A stretch of 64,000 nucleotides of DNA, from the NCBI GenBank assembly GCA_018907035.1, contig JACCIC010000049.1, positions 1 through 64,000 of the forward strand, read 5' to 3'. A program made the position numbers and the translations under genes. Positions 1-14,375 of the stretch are shown here, piece by piece (position 1 is the stretch's first letter; the number at the start of each line of letters is the position of its first letter). The stretch comes from Sycobia sp. Sy_11 (taxonomy: Eukaryota > Arthropoda > Insecta > Hymenoptera > Epichrysomallidae). Below the pieces are notes generated by a model, which saw only the letters and a list, made by a program, of their open reading frames with translations, did not search any database and had not been told where the DNA came from.

Positions 1-232
1 ATTATACATATAATATACATTTACCATTATATAAGACATACATTATAAGGATATATATATTATATATATATATATTTAGATATATATATGTTAGGTGTAG
101 GCGGTTTGTGTGGAGAACATAATAAGGTAGCACGTCGAAGAATAGATGAGAGTAGAGGAGAAGCTATATTGCCTGATGGAGCGCGCACCTGCACGAACGT
201 ATATATATAATATGGCGTCTATATCACATCTG

Positions 233-234
<2 letters not shown>

Positions 235-292
<58 letters not shown>
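235..292. repeat. (TA)n microsatellite, one interruption
   Basis: A 58-bp TA tract broken once by an extra A near 265. A shorter TA tract lies at about 52-75. ORFs read through it give only Ile-Tyr repeats. Confidence 0.97.
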
Positions 293-384
293 GATACTAG
301 TACTATTTGCTCGCGAATCTATATAATATATGACAAAGAACGGCGAGGAGAATTTTCGACTCGACGCGGTTTATATTACTATCC

Positions 385-387
<3 letters not shown>

Positions 388-459
<72 letters not shown>
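388..459. repeat. (TA)36 microsatellite
   Basis: An uninterrupted 72-bp TA run, the longest pure TA array in the window. It is self-complementary and could extrude as a cruciform. Confidence 0.98.
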
Positions 460-462
<3 letters not shown>

Positions 463-2215
463 GGAAGCGGCGCGAGAGGCGGCGAGTAATTAGCGCTATC
501 GCGCAAATCTGACGTTTCACGCTTACGTAACGCCGTGTAAAAGGCCACAGCGAGCATACTTATTCTGTTATTATAATGCTTGTAAATATCGTGCATTTTA
601 TGTTTGTATATATACATACAACACGCGCGCGCACGCACGCGCACACACTCACACATCAAGGCGAACTAGACAGTGAGAACGTCGGTTTTGTGTTAATTGT
701 TTTTTTCCCCTATAATCGAAAAGTGTTTCTAATGAACGTAATGATAAGTCCGACATAAATGGGCAAAACATCTAATATTATTTATGGTAAAGTCGTTCGT
801 CGACGTGGGGTTTATTATTATGCTAGTTAAATTCTATAGAAGAGTATATATATATATTCTCATATTGAAATAATCAATTTTGGGATCAAAAAAAAAAAAA
901 CCTGTCTCAACTGCTCGTTATGGTTACATCTATATGAATGAAGCGCGCAATAAAAGATGCAACAGCATAGTCGCGGAAAAGCAATAAAACAGATTTTTCG
1001 TATGCACGCATTTTTCAACGACATTATAACGAAACAATAATCCGTAATTATTATTATATTATTATTATTATTATTATCGCCGAGTTAGTGTACAAACTGC
1101 CTTAAGTTTCAAAATTTGATTTGAGCGTACGCCGTTATTAATAAAACGTGGATGTTATTTCAAACTTTGAATTACGTCAATTTTCTACGAGAAGTTTGAC
1201 GTACGTTATATCTTGGGAGTAAGTTATAGAATATCGTCAATAATTCTACGTCGACGTTTCAAGACGTTCGGAGCATGTACAGGATGGTCTCGAAGTTTCG
1301 ATTTTCCTGGAAATCCCATTGTTTTTCGAAAACGTTATAGAGGCGTTAATCTCGACGAATTCCCAAAGCCTTAATCCACGGTGCCTGTGGCGAGCTTCGA
1401 TACAGTCCTCGTTAAATTGTTTTCAAAGTACATATACTGAAAAATTGTCGGTATCCATTACGAGATAAAGTCATATAGTAATCCAAGGATAGAATCGAGG
1501 ATTAATAAAAAAAGAATAAGAAAGTGCATGATAGATTAAATTAAAAAAAAAAAGAAAAAAAACAACTGTACTGTTCTAGATTAAAATTATGCTAGTATTT
1601 TTTTTTTATTTTTCACTATGTGTATGATTGATAAAATCAAATTTTAAGGACAAATGCAAATGTTTTGAATTCTGGAGTCTTTTTACTAGATAGAATATGT
1701 AATTTTTACCATTTATCCTCTACCAAATTTTATTTAGAATTTTGTTCCTTAAAATTCTTTGTAAACGTTCAATACAGAATTTTGCTACAACGAAACGCGA
1801 GTTATAGATGACTTTTTTTGAAGCTTTTGTAAAGCACGCCGGCAATTGAGATGATTTGAACAAGGTTTTCTAAAGGGGTAGAGAAAGAGAGAGAGAGAAT
1901 GTTTCGTGTTCGAAATGACTATACTTGCTGTTAATAAGGATACATCACTTGTATTATGAGATCAATTACTATACATATCATTTATTGAAAGTTAGTAATA
2001 TACGTAGCAATTATTCATAAAATTCTAGTGAAATTTCTCATTAAGTCAAGTACGTCTCTTCCGTCAGTAGAAAGGTTAGTAAATTTTCCCGAAAGATTTC
2101 ACTCGGTGTTTACAGTGTATTTCTGGCAAATAAAAAACAATCGTTATTGCGCATAAAACAAAATTGAACTAATTATCGATCAAAAGCAGCAAATAGAATT
2201 GAAACTCCGAGTCTA

Positions 2216-2218
<3 letters not shown>
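460..2218. other. Unique non-coding DNA, no gene seen
   Basis: Contains an alternating CA/CG stretch around 621-656, an (ATT)n run at about 1044-1077 and A-rich tracts at 889-900 and 1507-1562. The part from about 1080 to 1500 is less AT-rich and keeps many CpGs, so it is the most likely place for a conserved non-coding element. No ORF, splice-bounded exon or RNA gene was recognised. Confidence 0.6.

Positions 2219-2289
<71 letters not shown>
2219..2289. repeat. (CT)35 microsatellite
   Basis: About 71 bp of nearly pure TC repeat. This is a mirror-symmetric homopurine-homopyrimidine tract of the sort that can form triplex DNA. Confidence 0.98.
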
Positions 2290-2295
<6 letters not shown>

Positions 2296-2528
2296 ATTTC
2301 TCGTCCCAAGGGTATGAAGGCGAGGCGCGACCGCGACAGATTCTTGCAAGAAACGAAAATTACGAGGTACCGATACAGGTATGGTTTTGAAACAATGGTT
2401 TCGATTGGACGCTAGTGTATTGGGTGGGGCACTGGGCGGTTAGTACTGCTAAAGGTATAATAGAACGAGCAATAAATCTGACCACGGAACCGTAATTGAT
2501 AGGACATAATATGTAGAGGTTGAAATTG

Positions 2529-2530
<2 letters not shown>

Positions 2531-2593
<63 letters not shown>
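2531..2593. repeat. (TA)31 microsatellite
   Basis: An uninterrupted 63-bp TA run, about 190 bp to the left of the inverted repeat at 2780-3006. Confidence 0.98.
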
Positions 2594-2596
<3 letters not shown>

Positions 2597-2779
2597 ATAT
2601 TAACTGAAGAAGAAATATAATATGATGCCGTTAGCTATTGAATCGTATTATAATTTAACGAAAATCCCAAATACACATTATGTATGTATGGAACGGGTAT
2701 TATAAGAATTTCGAATCCTGTACAAACTTGTAATATTTAAGTATATAGACTGTTTGAAAATCTTGAAAAAAGAGAAATT

Positions 2780-3006
2780 TTTAGATCATACTTGCGGATA
2801 ATTTAAAAAGGTTCGTCTAAAAATAAAATTTACATTTATACATGTTTTTCTTTTTCACCGGAATTTAATACATTTTGCTCCTAATAAAAATAATTTATTT
2901 TTCTTGCCGATAATAATATTTAAAATTCCAATGAAAAAAAACATGCATAAATGTAAAATTTTATTTTAGACCAACCCTATTAAATTATCCGCAAATATCG
3001 TCTAAA
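2780..3006. repeat. Long imperfect inverted repeat (fold-back element)
   Basis: The left arm (about 2780-2866) and right arm (about 2923-3006) are reverse complements with scattered mismatches. Matching blocks include TTGCGGATAATTTAA, GTCTAAA, AAAATTTACATTTAT and GGAATTT. The roughly 55-bp centre is itself partly self-complementary. The size of about 225 bp and the diverged arms fit a short fold-back MITE. If transcribed, it would give a long hairpin RNA. No coding capacity and no clear target-site duplication was seen. Confidence 0.8.
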
Positions 3007-4108
3007 CGGGGCCCGGAAAAAACTGGAAATATTTTCGGCCGCCAAGATGGACAGTCGGTAAAAGAGTTCGAGGAAAAAAATGAATTCTTCGCGATACCGG
3101 GCAAGCTTGCGCTGTTAGCAACACACTTCTTCGCATTTTAATGCGCTATGGAAATGAAAATCGAGTTGTCGGCCAAGCTGGAAATAAATTCACTGCTGAA
3201 TTTTCAGTTGCCTGTAACAGACATACCGATTAGACGGAAAATCCACTATAAGTGTGCGCAACCGTTTATTAAACTACCAAGTTGGATTTTATAATTAGAA
3301 AATAAAAATTTCAATTGCCCTGAAGTTTCTCATTGAACAACAACATGCGTAACTAAATTTTCACGAATGTAAATAAAACTTCTGTAATATACTTGTTATC
3401 GAAGTTCACTCGGATATTCCAAAACAGCGTGTAGATCTCCAAGAAAATATGTTTTTTTTTTTTTTTTTATCTGATACGCATTACGTACTACACTCATATT
3501 ATTCGTTGTAATTATCTTTATTGACTTTTCAGCCCCGTGTATTACCTATGATTTATCGCGCAATTCTTTATAATAATTGTAAATTATGCATATATTGTAC
3601 GCATAGCCACATACAATGTAAATTTCTTTATATAATACTGGGATTATTAATACACCAGCCGTTCACGTTTTCTCTAACACAGCTATCCTATTCTTATCGA
3701 TTTGAAGTTAATTCTGCTGACTAAGTGACACTGCTTCCATTATCACGTATTGAGTTGATCCGGTCATTTAACTAATACTATATATGTGTGTGTGTTTAGT
3801 ATAGTATAGTGTAGGATAGAAAAAGAACAGAGCGCGAATGAAAAATATTTTATACTGGATATATATTTAGGAAAAGTGACAACAACGTGAATCCGTAGAG
3901 GCAGGTTCATATTTTCGCCACAAATGGAAAAAAAATATATATATATATATATAAAATTTCCATAAGCAATTGAATTGCTGTATTTAAAAAATTCATAATA
4001 GATAGTTCTTCATGACATATGTTATTATGACCTCATGTAGGTATAGCTTAAAATGTTATATTAAAAAAGTAAACGAATTTGAAAATACTTTAATTAGTTT
4101 TAAATACT
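3007..4108. other. Unique non-coding DNA
   Basis: The first 250 bp have moderate GC. Then come AT-rich sequence, a poly-T run (about 3451-3469), a splice-acceptor-like TTGACTTTTCAG near 3535 with nothing coding-like behind it, and a short TG run near 3785. No gene was recognised. Confidence 0.55.

Positions 4109-5251
<1,143 letters not shown>

Positions 5252-5308
<57 letters not shown>
5252..5308. repeat. (TA)28 microsatellite
   Basis: An uninterrupted 57-bp TA run. Confidence 0.98.
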
Positions 5309-5309
<1 letters not shown>

Positions 5310-5744
5310 GCTTCTTATTCTTGACTATTACGCTCGATATATTTCTATACCGATGAGACAAAGAATAATACACTTTTAATTTAAGTAACAATTCTGCCAC
5401 TAATATGACATCGTAAACAGCGGCATTATATGCGAGAATGCGAGCGCCTTCGGTTCAAATGAGCAGCAATATACTATATATATACAGATAAATGGATTGC
5501 GCAAGAGTCGCGGATTTATACATTATTACCGCAGTCTAGGTTTTTTTCTCATTTGTATTTTTTCCCTCGCGATTGGCAACGAATTGGTACGAACCTATAA
5601 ATAACACTGAAAATAAATTAACATATTAAGTTTTTGCGTTTCATAGCTCTGACTATATATATGTATATATATATATATATATATACAGACGCCTATATAT
5701 CGCATAAGCTATAATTCAAAATATATACAATTATCTGCACTAAT

Positions 5745-5747
<3 letters not shown>

Positions 5748-5789
<42 letters not shown>
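5748..5789. repeat. (TA)21 microsatellite
   Basis: An uninterrupted 42-bp TA run. A shorter TA tract with one G lies at about 5653-5685. Confidence 0.97.
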
Positions 5790-5791
<2 letters not shown>

Positions 5792-7450
5792 ATCTATTTT
5801 TTTTAAATTACATGGTTAGAAAAGTATAAGATTCGCAATATACATTTTAATTCGTGCTCTGTTAATTACTGATTACTTATAGCATAAAATTTATAAGACA
5901 TAATGATGGTGCTACAGCTACACCTGCAATTGTAAATATTTTAGTTTTATTACCGGAATTGCAGAATATTTAATATCATAATGAATTATAACAATATTAT
6001 CTCTGTTAAAATTATCAGCAGTCTCCATTGGCTAGGTTCGAAAAATTCAAAATAGTCTTGTAAACGACTAGCTTTCCATTATAATGCCATTCCTTGTCGC
6101 AGAGTATCGTTTTCTTCAATTCGAATCGTTTCCCTTTTAACAGGCGAAAGTAACAAAATACAAGATACAAGGAACAGCTTTAGTTTCATTTTCATGATAT
6201 ATGAAAAATATATAAGCAGAATATTTCGTTGTTACTGATATTTTGAAGAAACGGGGCTACGTATATAAATTAAACAGTTTGCCATTATATATCTTTCGCA
6301 CGGGTAACCGAGAGAAATAAGAAGATTTTTGTCGTTCGTGACCTTGGGATTAAAGGAACATAGAATACCGAACATACAAAAAAAAAACAATGATTTCTAC
6401 GTCGATTGTATTTTGTAATTTAGACAATTTATAACGATATTTCCGCATATCTTGACGCATCTGGTGTACTCAGTGCCGCATTTCAGATTGTACATCCACG
6501 ACACCTTTAAAGGTCATTGACACAACCAATAAACAAGCAACAAATTACGAAGGAACAAAAGCTCGCGTTGCTTGTACTCGTGTGTCATGTGTCATCAAAT
6601 CGGCGAAAATTTTATAATTTATGTATAGTACTGAAAATTTGCACTGAAAAAAAAATTTTTTGTACAGAAAAACTTATAATAACGTCAAGTGTAGTGTTCC
6701 AAGCCTAATATAAGAGCACACTGCGACTATTATATTTCTTTTACAACGATGCGTTATAATCGGCCGATAATAATAATACGAATTGCCAGTTCGTTAAAGT
6801 ATTAATTATAAATTCGAAGAGAATCCGAGCACGTTTAAAAATCACGATGATAACTATCGCATTGCGTACTTATAAAGACGTAAAATACTTTGCTAATAAT
6901 TGACCACATTGTTAACAATTCCTTTAACAATCATTTCAAGATGAAATTTCGTACTGAAAACAATAAATGGATAAAAGTTGCCCTGCTTTGTTTAAGACAC
7001 AGATCATTGCAGTAACCGTGCCGGAAGAAGACCAAAGGTCAGACCAACGTGTACGAGGAATGGGAATTTGTTTTATATTCTTAGATTTTGCTCCTTCTTC
7101 TTTTTATGTCTAAAGGCACTTGCGCGTTTTGATTCGATTCTTTTTACCAGGTTTTTACGTTACAGCCTGTATTGGAAAATTTTACAGGCCTGTCTGTAGC
7201 CTTTGGTTATAAAATTATTTGCTTGATTAAACACAAGTAATGCAATGAATCCATCATTAAATAATTAATATAAAATCTATCTTAACATACTTATTGAAAC
7301 ATAAAAAATTTTTTTTACACAATATCAATTCATCTTTATTGTCTCTCCTTTACTGTTAATTTGATGACAAAGTTCACACGTGATAAAATATTTTGTCTGT
7401 AGTATATATTGCATTACTTGCAAAACTGATCCAATTGCATAATATACCTA

Positions 7451-7454
<4 letters not shown>
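5790..7454. other. AT-rich non-coding DNA
   Basis: Mixed AT-rich unique sequence. The longest non-repeat ORF (6517-6708, plus) is 63 codons with no recognisable motif and no splice context, so it is not called. Confidence 0.55.

Positions 7455-7508
<54 letters not shown>
7455..7508. repeat. (TA)27 microsatellite
   Basis: An uninterrupted 54-bp TA run. Confidence 0.98.
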
Positions 7509-7512
<4 letters not shown>

Positions 7513-7594
7513 ACGTCACGCATTATGAGTCAATACACATGGAGAAAAAAATTTCGTTCGGTTCGAAACGATGATCCATATTTACAATTTAACC

Positions 7595-7595
<1 letters not shown>

Positions 7596-7629
<34 letters not shown>
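7596..7629. repeat. (AC)17 microsatellite
   Basis: A 34-bp AC run located 87 bp after the TA array at 7455-7508. Confidence 0.97.
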
Positions 7630-7630
<1 letters not shown>

Positions 7631-9698
7631 ATATACAGCGATAAAATTATAAATTGATTTAATATTCATAATTAACTTGGGCATATTGCCATAGCTGCCA
7701 TTTTATTCATGTGACTAAATAATTATTTAGAGTTATAATGAAAGAGCATATATATATGGCAAGAGAGAGAGGGAGAGAGAGAGAGTATATAATAGCGTGT
7801 AATGCAAAGTATAATAATTGGTCTATACTACACCAAAGCATGCAAATATTTCTTATCTCAACTGGTTAATTATTATTTATGACTTTTGGATACGATTCAA
7901 CATCAGGAACCTGTGCGATATTTTCTCACATTTGTAACGAATGCTCTAATAAAGCTATATTTGTACTGTTTATCGTTTAATAAACACGCGAATATATGCG
8001 TATAAATTGTTTCGATATATTAAGTTTCTAATTTTAAATTGAATGAATTTGTATTTATTAGTCAAAGGAAATAAGTAAATTTTATGTTCGGAAATTAATA
8101 AAATTTATTAATGCGAATAATAAATATTTAACAGGCTTGTTATTTTTTTAAATATGGAATTGAAATTATTAAATCGCATAAATTAATTGTTATATTATAC
8201 GATCGATAAAGAGAAAAATTAGCATAAACTATTGTGACTCATTTCTAATATAGCTGGATAATCTAATTATGGGATAAATCTAATTAGATATTTAAAAAAT
8301 ATTAAATATTAATATCCAATTAAAAAAAATTTCAGTGTTAAATTTTTATTCAACTCGATTTTTTCTAATGTTAATGCCACAATTAATTTAAAAACTATTA
8401 AATCTCACTAATATTGTGCTAATAATTTTTTAATGTACTGTAAAAATATTTGTAGACTAAAAGCGAAGAATGGAATTTTTTCAAAATTAACATAACAGTT
8501 GTGTAAGCATTTATAAATATAATAATATCATACAAATATATTTTAAGCGTAAAAATCAATGAATTTTTTTATGGTTCTATAAACAAGGACATTAAAAAAA
8601 ATAAAAAGAAACAAAAATACATAGATCGAACATTTTAATAAATGATAAATAGTAAATTTTCATACCATAGAAAAATTGAGACGATTATTTTCCGAAATCA
8701 TACATTTATATATAGGTATTCGTTTATTTTACTTACTCGTCATACCAGCTCTTACGGGCTTTTTGTATTTCTGCTAAATAATTGTTGTTTTTGCATGAAT
8801 TTTCAAAATTTTTCTGATTTTGTAAAACTAAAACTTAAGTTCAATGATTGAATTTTTGTCCACACTAATTCCACATACACAGGTTTGCTTGCAATTCAAT
8901 TTGTATCTTATACAATAAATCTTTTTTTTTTCTAAAGCACACAATAAATCCATAATATTGTGAAATGTATACGTTGAAGCATAGGGTATTATATACAAGC
9001 GTAAACCTTTTTGTACACCTCTTTCACGCCAAATCCGCTATTATGATAAATATATAATATCGTGCTCTTTTAAGATCGAGGAAATTCGACAATCGCGCGC
9101 ATACTAAATTTATGAGAAAAAAATTCACGAATCTGACTTTCAAATTGTGGGAATAAAAAAAAAAGAAAAAAAAGGAAGAAGAAGAAAAAAGGTAAAAAAA
9201 GTATAAGAGACTAAAACTGCGCTTTTCGCTCTTAAATCTTAAACGTCAAAAACAAAGCTTTTATATATACGAGCGAGCGAGGCGCGTGACATTTTAAATA
9301 AAAGCGAATACAAATGCTTTTCTTTTATCATACTTTCCTGATTTCTGTCAATAAAAAAGTTCGGGTATAAAAAAGATGTTTTGGGCCCGTTACACGTACA
9401 GTATACACACAAGCACGAGCGCGCCTAGAGACGCGGAACAGGATATCCTTTAATGTTTCCGTAGCTCATATATATATAAACACGTAATTCACGATCGCCG
9501 TGCAGCGTGTTCGAATTTAGTTAAACTTACAGGATTTAATTACGGCACGGATGACGTTATAATACGTGCGCTCGATTTGCACAGACACACTAACGCTGAT
9601 AGTAAAAAGAAAATGGAATATTTCATTTCTTCCTTTACTCTTTCGCTCACTCCATCACTCTAGAGAGCGGAAATAATTTTACCTTTTTTATTTTTTTA
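7630..9698. other. AT-rich non-coding DNA
   Basis: GA-rich patch at about 7761-7786, then strongly AT-rich sequence to 9000. From 9000 to 9650 GC and CpG rise. Nothing gene-like was recognised. Confidence 0.55.
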
Positions 9699-9715
9699 CT
9701 CTCTCTCTCTCTCTG

Positions 9716-9752
<37 letters not shown>
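9699..9752. repeat. (CT)n microsatellite, interrupted
   Basis: A 54-bp CT tract with two G interruptions. It is the only long dinucleotide array between 7.63 and 16.6 kb. Confidence 0.95.
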
Positions 9753-9755
<3 letters not shown>

Positions 9756-12700
9756 ACCAATCTATCACTAGAGTAATTATTCATGCCAACTTTGCTTTGC
9801 GTTAATAAAGCACGATTATTCATTTAAATAATCTGGCAATTTAGTTCTATGTATGAATGAATTTATACATTAATTAATGTATAATTTCGAAAACGAGAGC
9901 ATATAATTGATATTTAATATGTATAAATAGAAATTTATTTGGTTGAAGCAAACGCTTCTTGCATCAAACAAATGTTCTAGGATTATAGTGATTTTCTTGT
10001 CATGATATAGATAATTTGATATGTGCGGAATTATCGCATCAAACACATTTTGGAAAAAGAGGATGTTTTATAATTCAGATAGACTTTGATTATTGCAAAG
10101 AATATATTATAAATTATATCGCTACTCTAGGTCGTTAATCACGATAAAAATCAAAAACCACGGATTCAAGTCAATATTTATTAATAAAATTTTTTAAAAA
10201 AACATACGAAACATCTTGAGTTTCCCGGGCTGTATGCGCTCGATTCACAAATATTGTTGTGCGATGTTGCTGACACTGTACGGGACTGGATAAACATCCT
10301 GGTTGTTTAATCTGCAATCAATTGTTAGTGAAGTTGTACATGTTTTGTAGTTTGTTCAGGCAGTAAAGTTTTCGCATACCGTGTTTTTTCAAGATCGTAC
10401 CATCAATAATGAGTTAGTACAGGTTTCAGATTGTTTATGTGAGGCAAGTCGAGAAAGTAGCCAATGATGTATGTGGGAAAAATCAGTTGTGGCAATTTCG
10501 CCATAATAATGCCGATGCTGACGTCGGTCAGTTTTTTCCAACACCAACATCATTTGACGTCACAATCATCGTATCACAAGCGCTTCTGCGTCTTTTCTCT
10601 ATTCTCAAAAACTGAAGAAATCCATACATGAAGAGGAGATGTTAATTTGCTTTTATTCATGAAGCAGAATCGCTGAAGTAGCTGCACGACGTATCGAACA
10701 GTGAAATTCACACGTGATTTTTGAAAATGGGCGAACGTGCTGGCTAATTTGAAGGGGATAAATTTGATATCCACGAATAAATAAATATTATTGGCGGGAA
10801 ATGAAATGTATTGTTTTTTGATTTATTCAAAACTAACACAGTAGCATCCTGCTTTCTCGACCTCGGCTGAGATAATTATATAACCGACTACTTTGTATAT
10901 ATTAAATTAATTTTATGAAAAATGTAAAAAAGGTATCTTTCAATTTAACATTAACAAATTTAAATAAATCTATAACATGTCAGAGTAAATTTAAAGTATT
11001 TATATTTTCAGATAATTAAATAGAATGATTTTCTGATTTCTCAATACTTGAAAGATCCATATGTATAATTGTCCGGACGAAAAATAGCCTGGTCGTAAAT
11101 ATAAATTAAGTGCAATGTATTTAAAAGTTCAATCCTGTTTCGTATTAATGTTAATAATAAAGAAGGTTTCATAGGAATTTTCAATCAATTAAAAGATACA
11201 TCAATACGAAACATAGGAATGCGTAGAATCAGTGCTATTTCGCCTTTTGTGGGAATAAATTTGTTTTAGCTATGTTCAAAAATGTGTTGAAAAATTGAAA
11301 TTTTGAGCTAAAAAAATTTAGTAAAAGAAAAAAGTGATGGAATATATCTTTAGATAATCTTTCAGAGAAAATGAAGTGCATATTAAATTTTACTCGAAAT
11401 TCGCTTGTTTGATAATAATTGCAATTATGTACAACGTGTGCACGGAGTAGAACATGAATCAATTTTTTTTTTGTAATTTAAAATCCATTTTTAAATAAAA
11501 CGTATAGTATGTTACTCCATAATACCAAAATTATATTGTGTCAAAATGTCATATCAATCGGAATCGTTTTCAAGATTTTTGTGACTACTAGTATAGATAT
11601 ATAATACTAGTATAGATATAGCATATAGAAATATAGGTAAGTATAGATTGTATAACCTTTTCGATGTGTGACAAGTCGTAAAATAAAAATTAAAGAAATA
11701 GAATCCTTTATCATTGGTGCTATTCGAGGTGCTATTATTAAAAATGTGGGGTGAAATAACTAATGACGATAACCATTAGACAAATCCTTTGAGAACCCCT
11801 AAAATAGAAATCGTTTCTCAGAGGTTGTAGAAAGAGGCTTACGGTGTTTTTCCATAGAAAGGGCAGCTAGAAGTATGTTAGATCAATCACGATTTTAGTC
11901 AATTACTAGCATCGTCTGTTGCAATCAGTAATTCAAATCTTCGTGGTAAACCGCATCCCCTATCTATTTAGTTTAAGCAAATCCTTTGTTTCCTTGATCT
12001 TTACGTGTGCACCGATTATTGCTTTGTTTTGACTACTCTCTATACCCATTCAATACAATTTGATGTTCTAGAAGCCATTATTTCTCAAATTTTTTATCGA
12101 TTTGGGAACTGGAGATACAGATTATATATCTTTTTCTATATTTGTTCTGAAACATCAACATTCATTTGGACCTATCCCTGTGTATCTGATGAATTTTTTG
12201 ATTGCACAATTCCCTCAATACCCAAGATTATCTACTTACCCTTTTTGATCTTTTCAACCCACGGAATTCTTAATTATTAGGGTTACTTTGATAGCCTGAA
12301 CCATAATCACGATCGACAGAGATTTCATTTCAACAACAACCTTAGGGTCACAATGGACGTTATCTTTATATACCCAGTGATACTTCTAAGTATTAATTGC
12401 TTAAGTTTTTACTTTTCAGTATGAAATTTCACCTTTGAAAACCTTACCAGCACTGAATACAAAGTTGCCGGTCAAAAAATGCCTTTTTAAATATACATTA
12501 TCGACGAGAGTTTAAGTTATTAATTTCTGTTACGACTAATAGGTCATATAAATAGTAGAGTTAGGCGAGAGTCAGAAAGGTAATGTAATCTTAGTACAAT
12601 AACTCTGTAGTTTATAACTCAAATGTAGCATGCAATTGAAGATTACTGAAATATATCTAACTTAATCAAAAACGATTAAGTCGAGACTTCTTAGAAATAG

Positions 12701-13260
12701 TTTTTAGAGAGCTTTCAATTTGTACTTCATTATGAGGCTCACAATGCTGATTTGACTAATATTCATTAAGAGCCCTTTGTCACTGCAACAGGCATGAACC
12801 TTTTTGAGTAATTGCTCTATCAGACCATTCAACGTGGTCAAAAATTTCACTCCTTGTGATAAAAATGGTATTCACGAAAAGTATAGTTCGAAAGATACAT
12901 GCATTCAGATGGTGTCACCAATCGTCTATGACTAATTTCTATAGAAGAGGAGTCAGCAATATCTGTCTCTGAGGTTAGCGAGATTTAACAATTTTGTTAA
13001 TCACCATATTCTCTTTGAAAACATAATATCTGTATTGTTATATATTTAATGCTTTACGTTCATATATAATTAAAGGTATGATTAATCGATATCACTTTTC
13101 GACCGGATAAAACTACCTAAATGAATTTGTACTATCCACGGGAGAATACTGCAAAAGTTTTATGTTTTAATACACGGAAATTTGTGTGTACTCGCCAATC
13201 CCTCTTTTTCCTTCCCATATTTTTCCTGACTTTTAAATCCGCCTTTAGGGGTAAAAGAAG
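9753..13260. other. AT-rich block, microsatellite-poor, probable repeat debris
   Basis: Three and a half kilobases without a long microsatellite. The part at 10140-10800 differs in texture: more GC, many CpGs and short broken ORFs on the minus strand (10574-10774, 66 codons). It looks like a decayed element I cannot classify. A near-duplicate of ACTAGTATAGATATA occurs at 11588-11620. A possible reverse-transcriptase fragment is listed separately at 12690-12860. No intact gene was seen. Confidence 0.5.
12690..12860 (-). pseudogene. Possible LINE reverse-transcriptase fragment
   Basis: One minus-strand frame over about 12705-12840 reads L-L-x-K-V-x-x-x-C-x-D-x-G-L-x-x-N-I. This resembles the stretch after the catalytic YADD box in LINE reverse transcriptases, where a 'Leu-Leu-x-Lys-Val ... 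Gly-Leu-x-x-Asn ... Lys' pattern is common. The YADD box itself is not recognisable upstream and no further domain could be followed. The match is short and could be chance. If real, it is a heavily decayed retrotransposon and not a host gene. Confidence 0.3.
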
Positions 13261-13750
13261 AAAGACTCTATTGTAGTATATATGTATATATATATATATA
13301 CGAGCCCACAGCCACAGATTCCTTTTTCATCCAGCATACCCCCATCCCTCTTGTGCGCTCACACCGATTTACACACAGCCGTATATCGCAAGATATAAAT
13401 CTCGAGTTATATGTATATAATACACGTCACTATAACCCTTGCGGTGGACAAACTTTTTTTTGCTGCTCGGGGTGCGTGGTCTTATCTTTCCTTCTCTCCT
13501 ACTCTGTTCTCTTTTCTTTCTAAAGCTCGTAACTTCTCTTCCCCCCCCCATTCCTCTTCTCTATGCATCTGTCATTTTGTTGCCACCTCTTTGTGCTTCC
13601 CCTCTTCGCGGGTTGTTTTCTCATTTTGTACCATCCGCCTTTTGTACGCGTTTTTGTTCTATTCTATATATATACTTATATATACCTGGGGAACTTCTTC
13701 ATCACTGTGCTCGTTTTTAATTAATCGCCCTACGCGCGGCTTTTGATGGA
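13261..13750. other. Pyrimidine-rich, GC-richer stretch
   Basis: Plus strand rich in C and T from about 13200 to 13640, including a run of nine C at 13541-13549 and a TA tract at about 13276-13300. Overlapping ORFs on both strands (13369-13746) reflect the lack of purine-containing stops and have no domain. No gene is called. Confidence 0.5.
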
Positions 13751-14286
13751 AGTGAAGTTTGCCGTGCTTGAGTCGTAATTTGTTCTAGTAAAAGAGAAAT
13801 AGAGAATTTGCGCATAATCCTAAGTAACTATCTTTTAATGAGAATAGCTTGTATACAAATTTTGATCGTTATTATAAATATTGTAATTGAAAACACGAAT
13901 TCTACTCCAGATGTCAGTAACTATATTTAGAACTATTTTTGTACTTTAATATTATATTATAATATTAATTATAATACTATAATATTATAATTTATAATAA
14001 CGTAAGTTTTATGATATTATGATATCAGAAAGATCCTGCTGAAAAACATATATTTTAAGGAATCACGATCAAAGATATAATTATTTTTATATTTACACTT
14101 ACTAAATACTGAAGGATATTAAGTATTTTTTTCCACGGGTAACACTTTACACATTTATGACATATACATAACGTATACACATTTATTCGATACTGACACA
14201 TGTGAAGATCATTGCATTTGTTTGGATATGTCGGCCAAACAGTTTTAGATGTATAAAATACGTATAACCAACTATCAAAGAATGTT

Positions 14287-14375
14287 AAATTTTGTTTAAG
14301 CTAAATTTTGTTTAAGCTAAATTTTGTTTAAGTTATATTTTGTTTAAGCTCAATGTTTAAGCTAAACTAAAAATA
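14287..14375. repeat. 16-bp tandem repeat, about 5 copies
   Basis: The unit AAATTTTGTTTAAGCT is repeated. The first two to three copies are exact, the fourth has small changes and the fifth is truncated. Confidence 0.92.

Noticed and set aside
330..512. ORFs rich in Ile-Tyr or Ser-Leu repeats (here and at dozens of other arrays)
   Set aside because: They are translations of (TA)n and (CT)n microsatellites, which have no stops in some frames; no unique coding sequence supports them.
13411..13746. 111- and 93-codon plus-strand ORFs
   Set aside because: Pyrimidine-rich low-complexity sequence, frames overlap, no domain.
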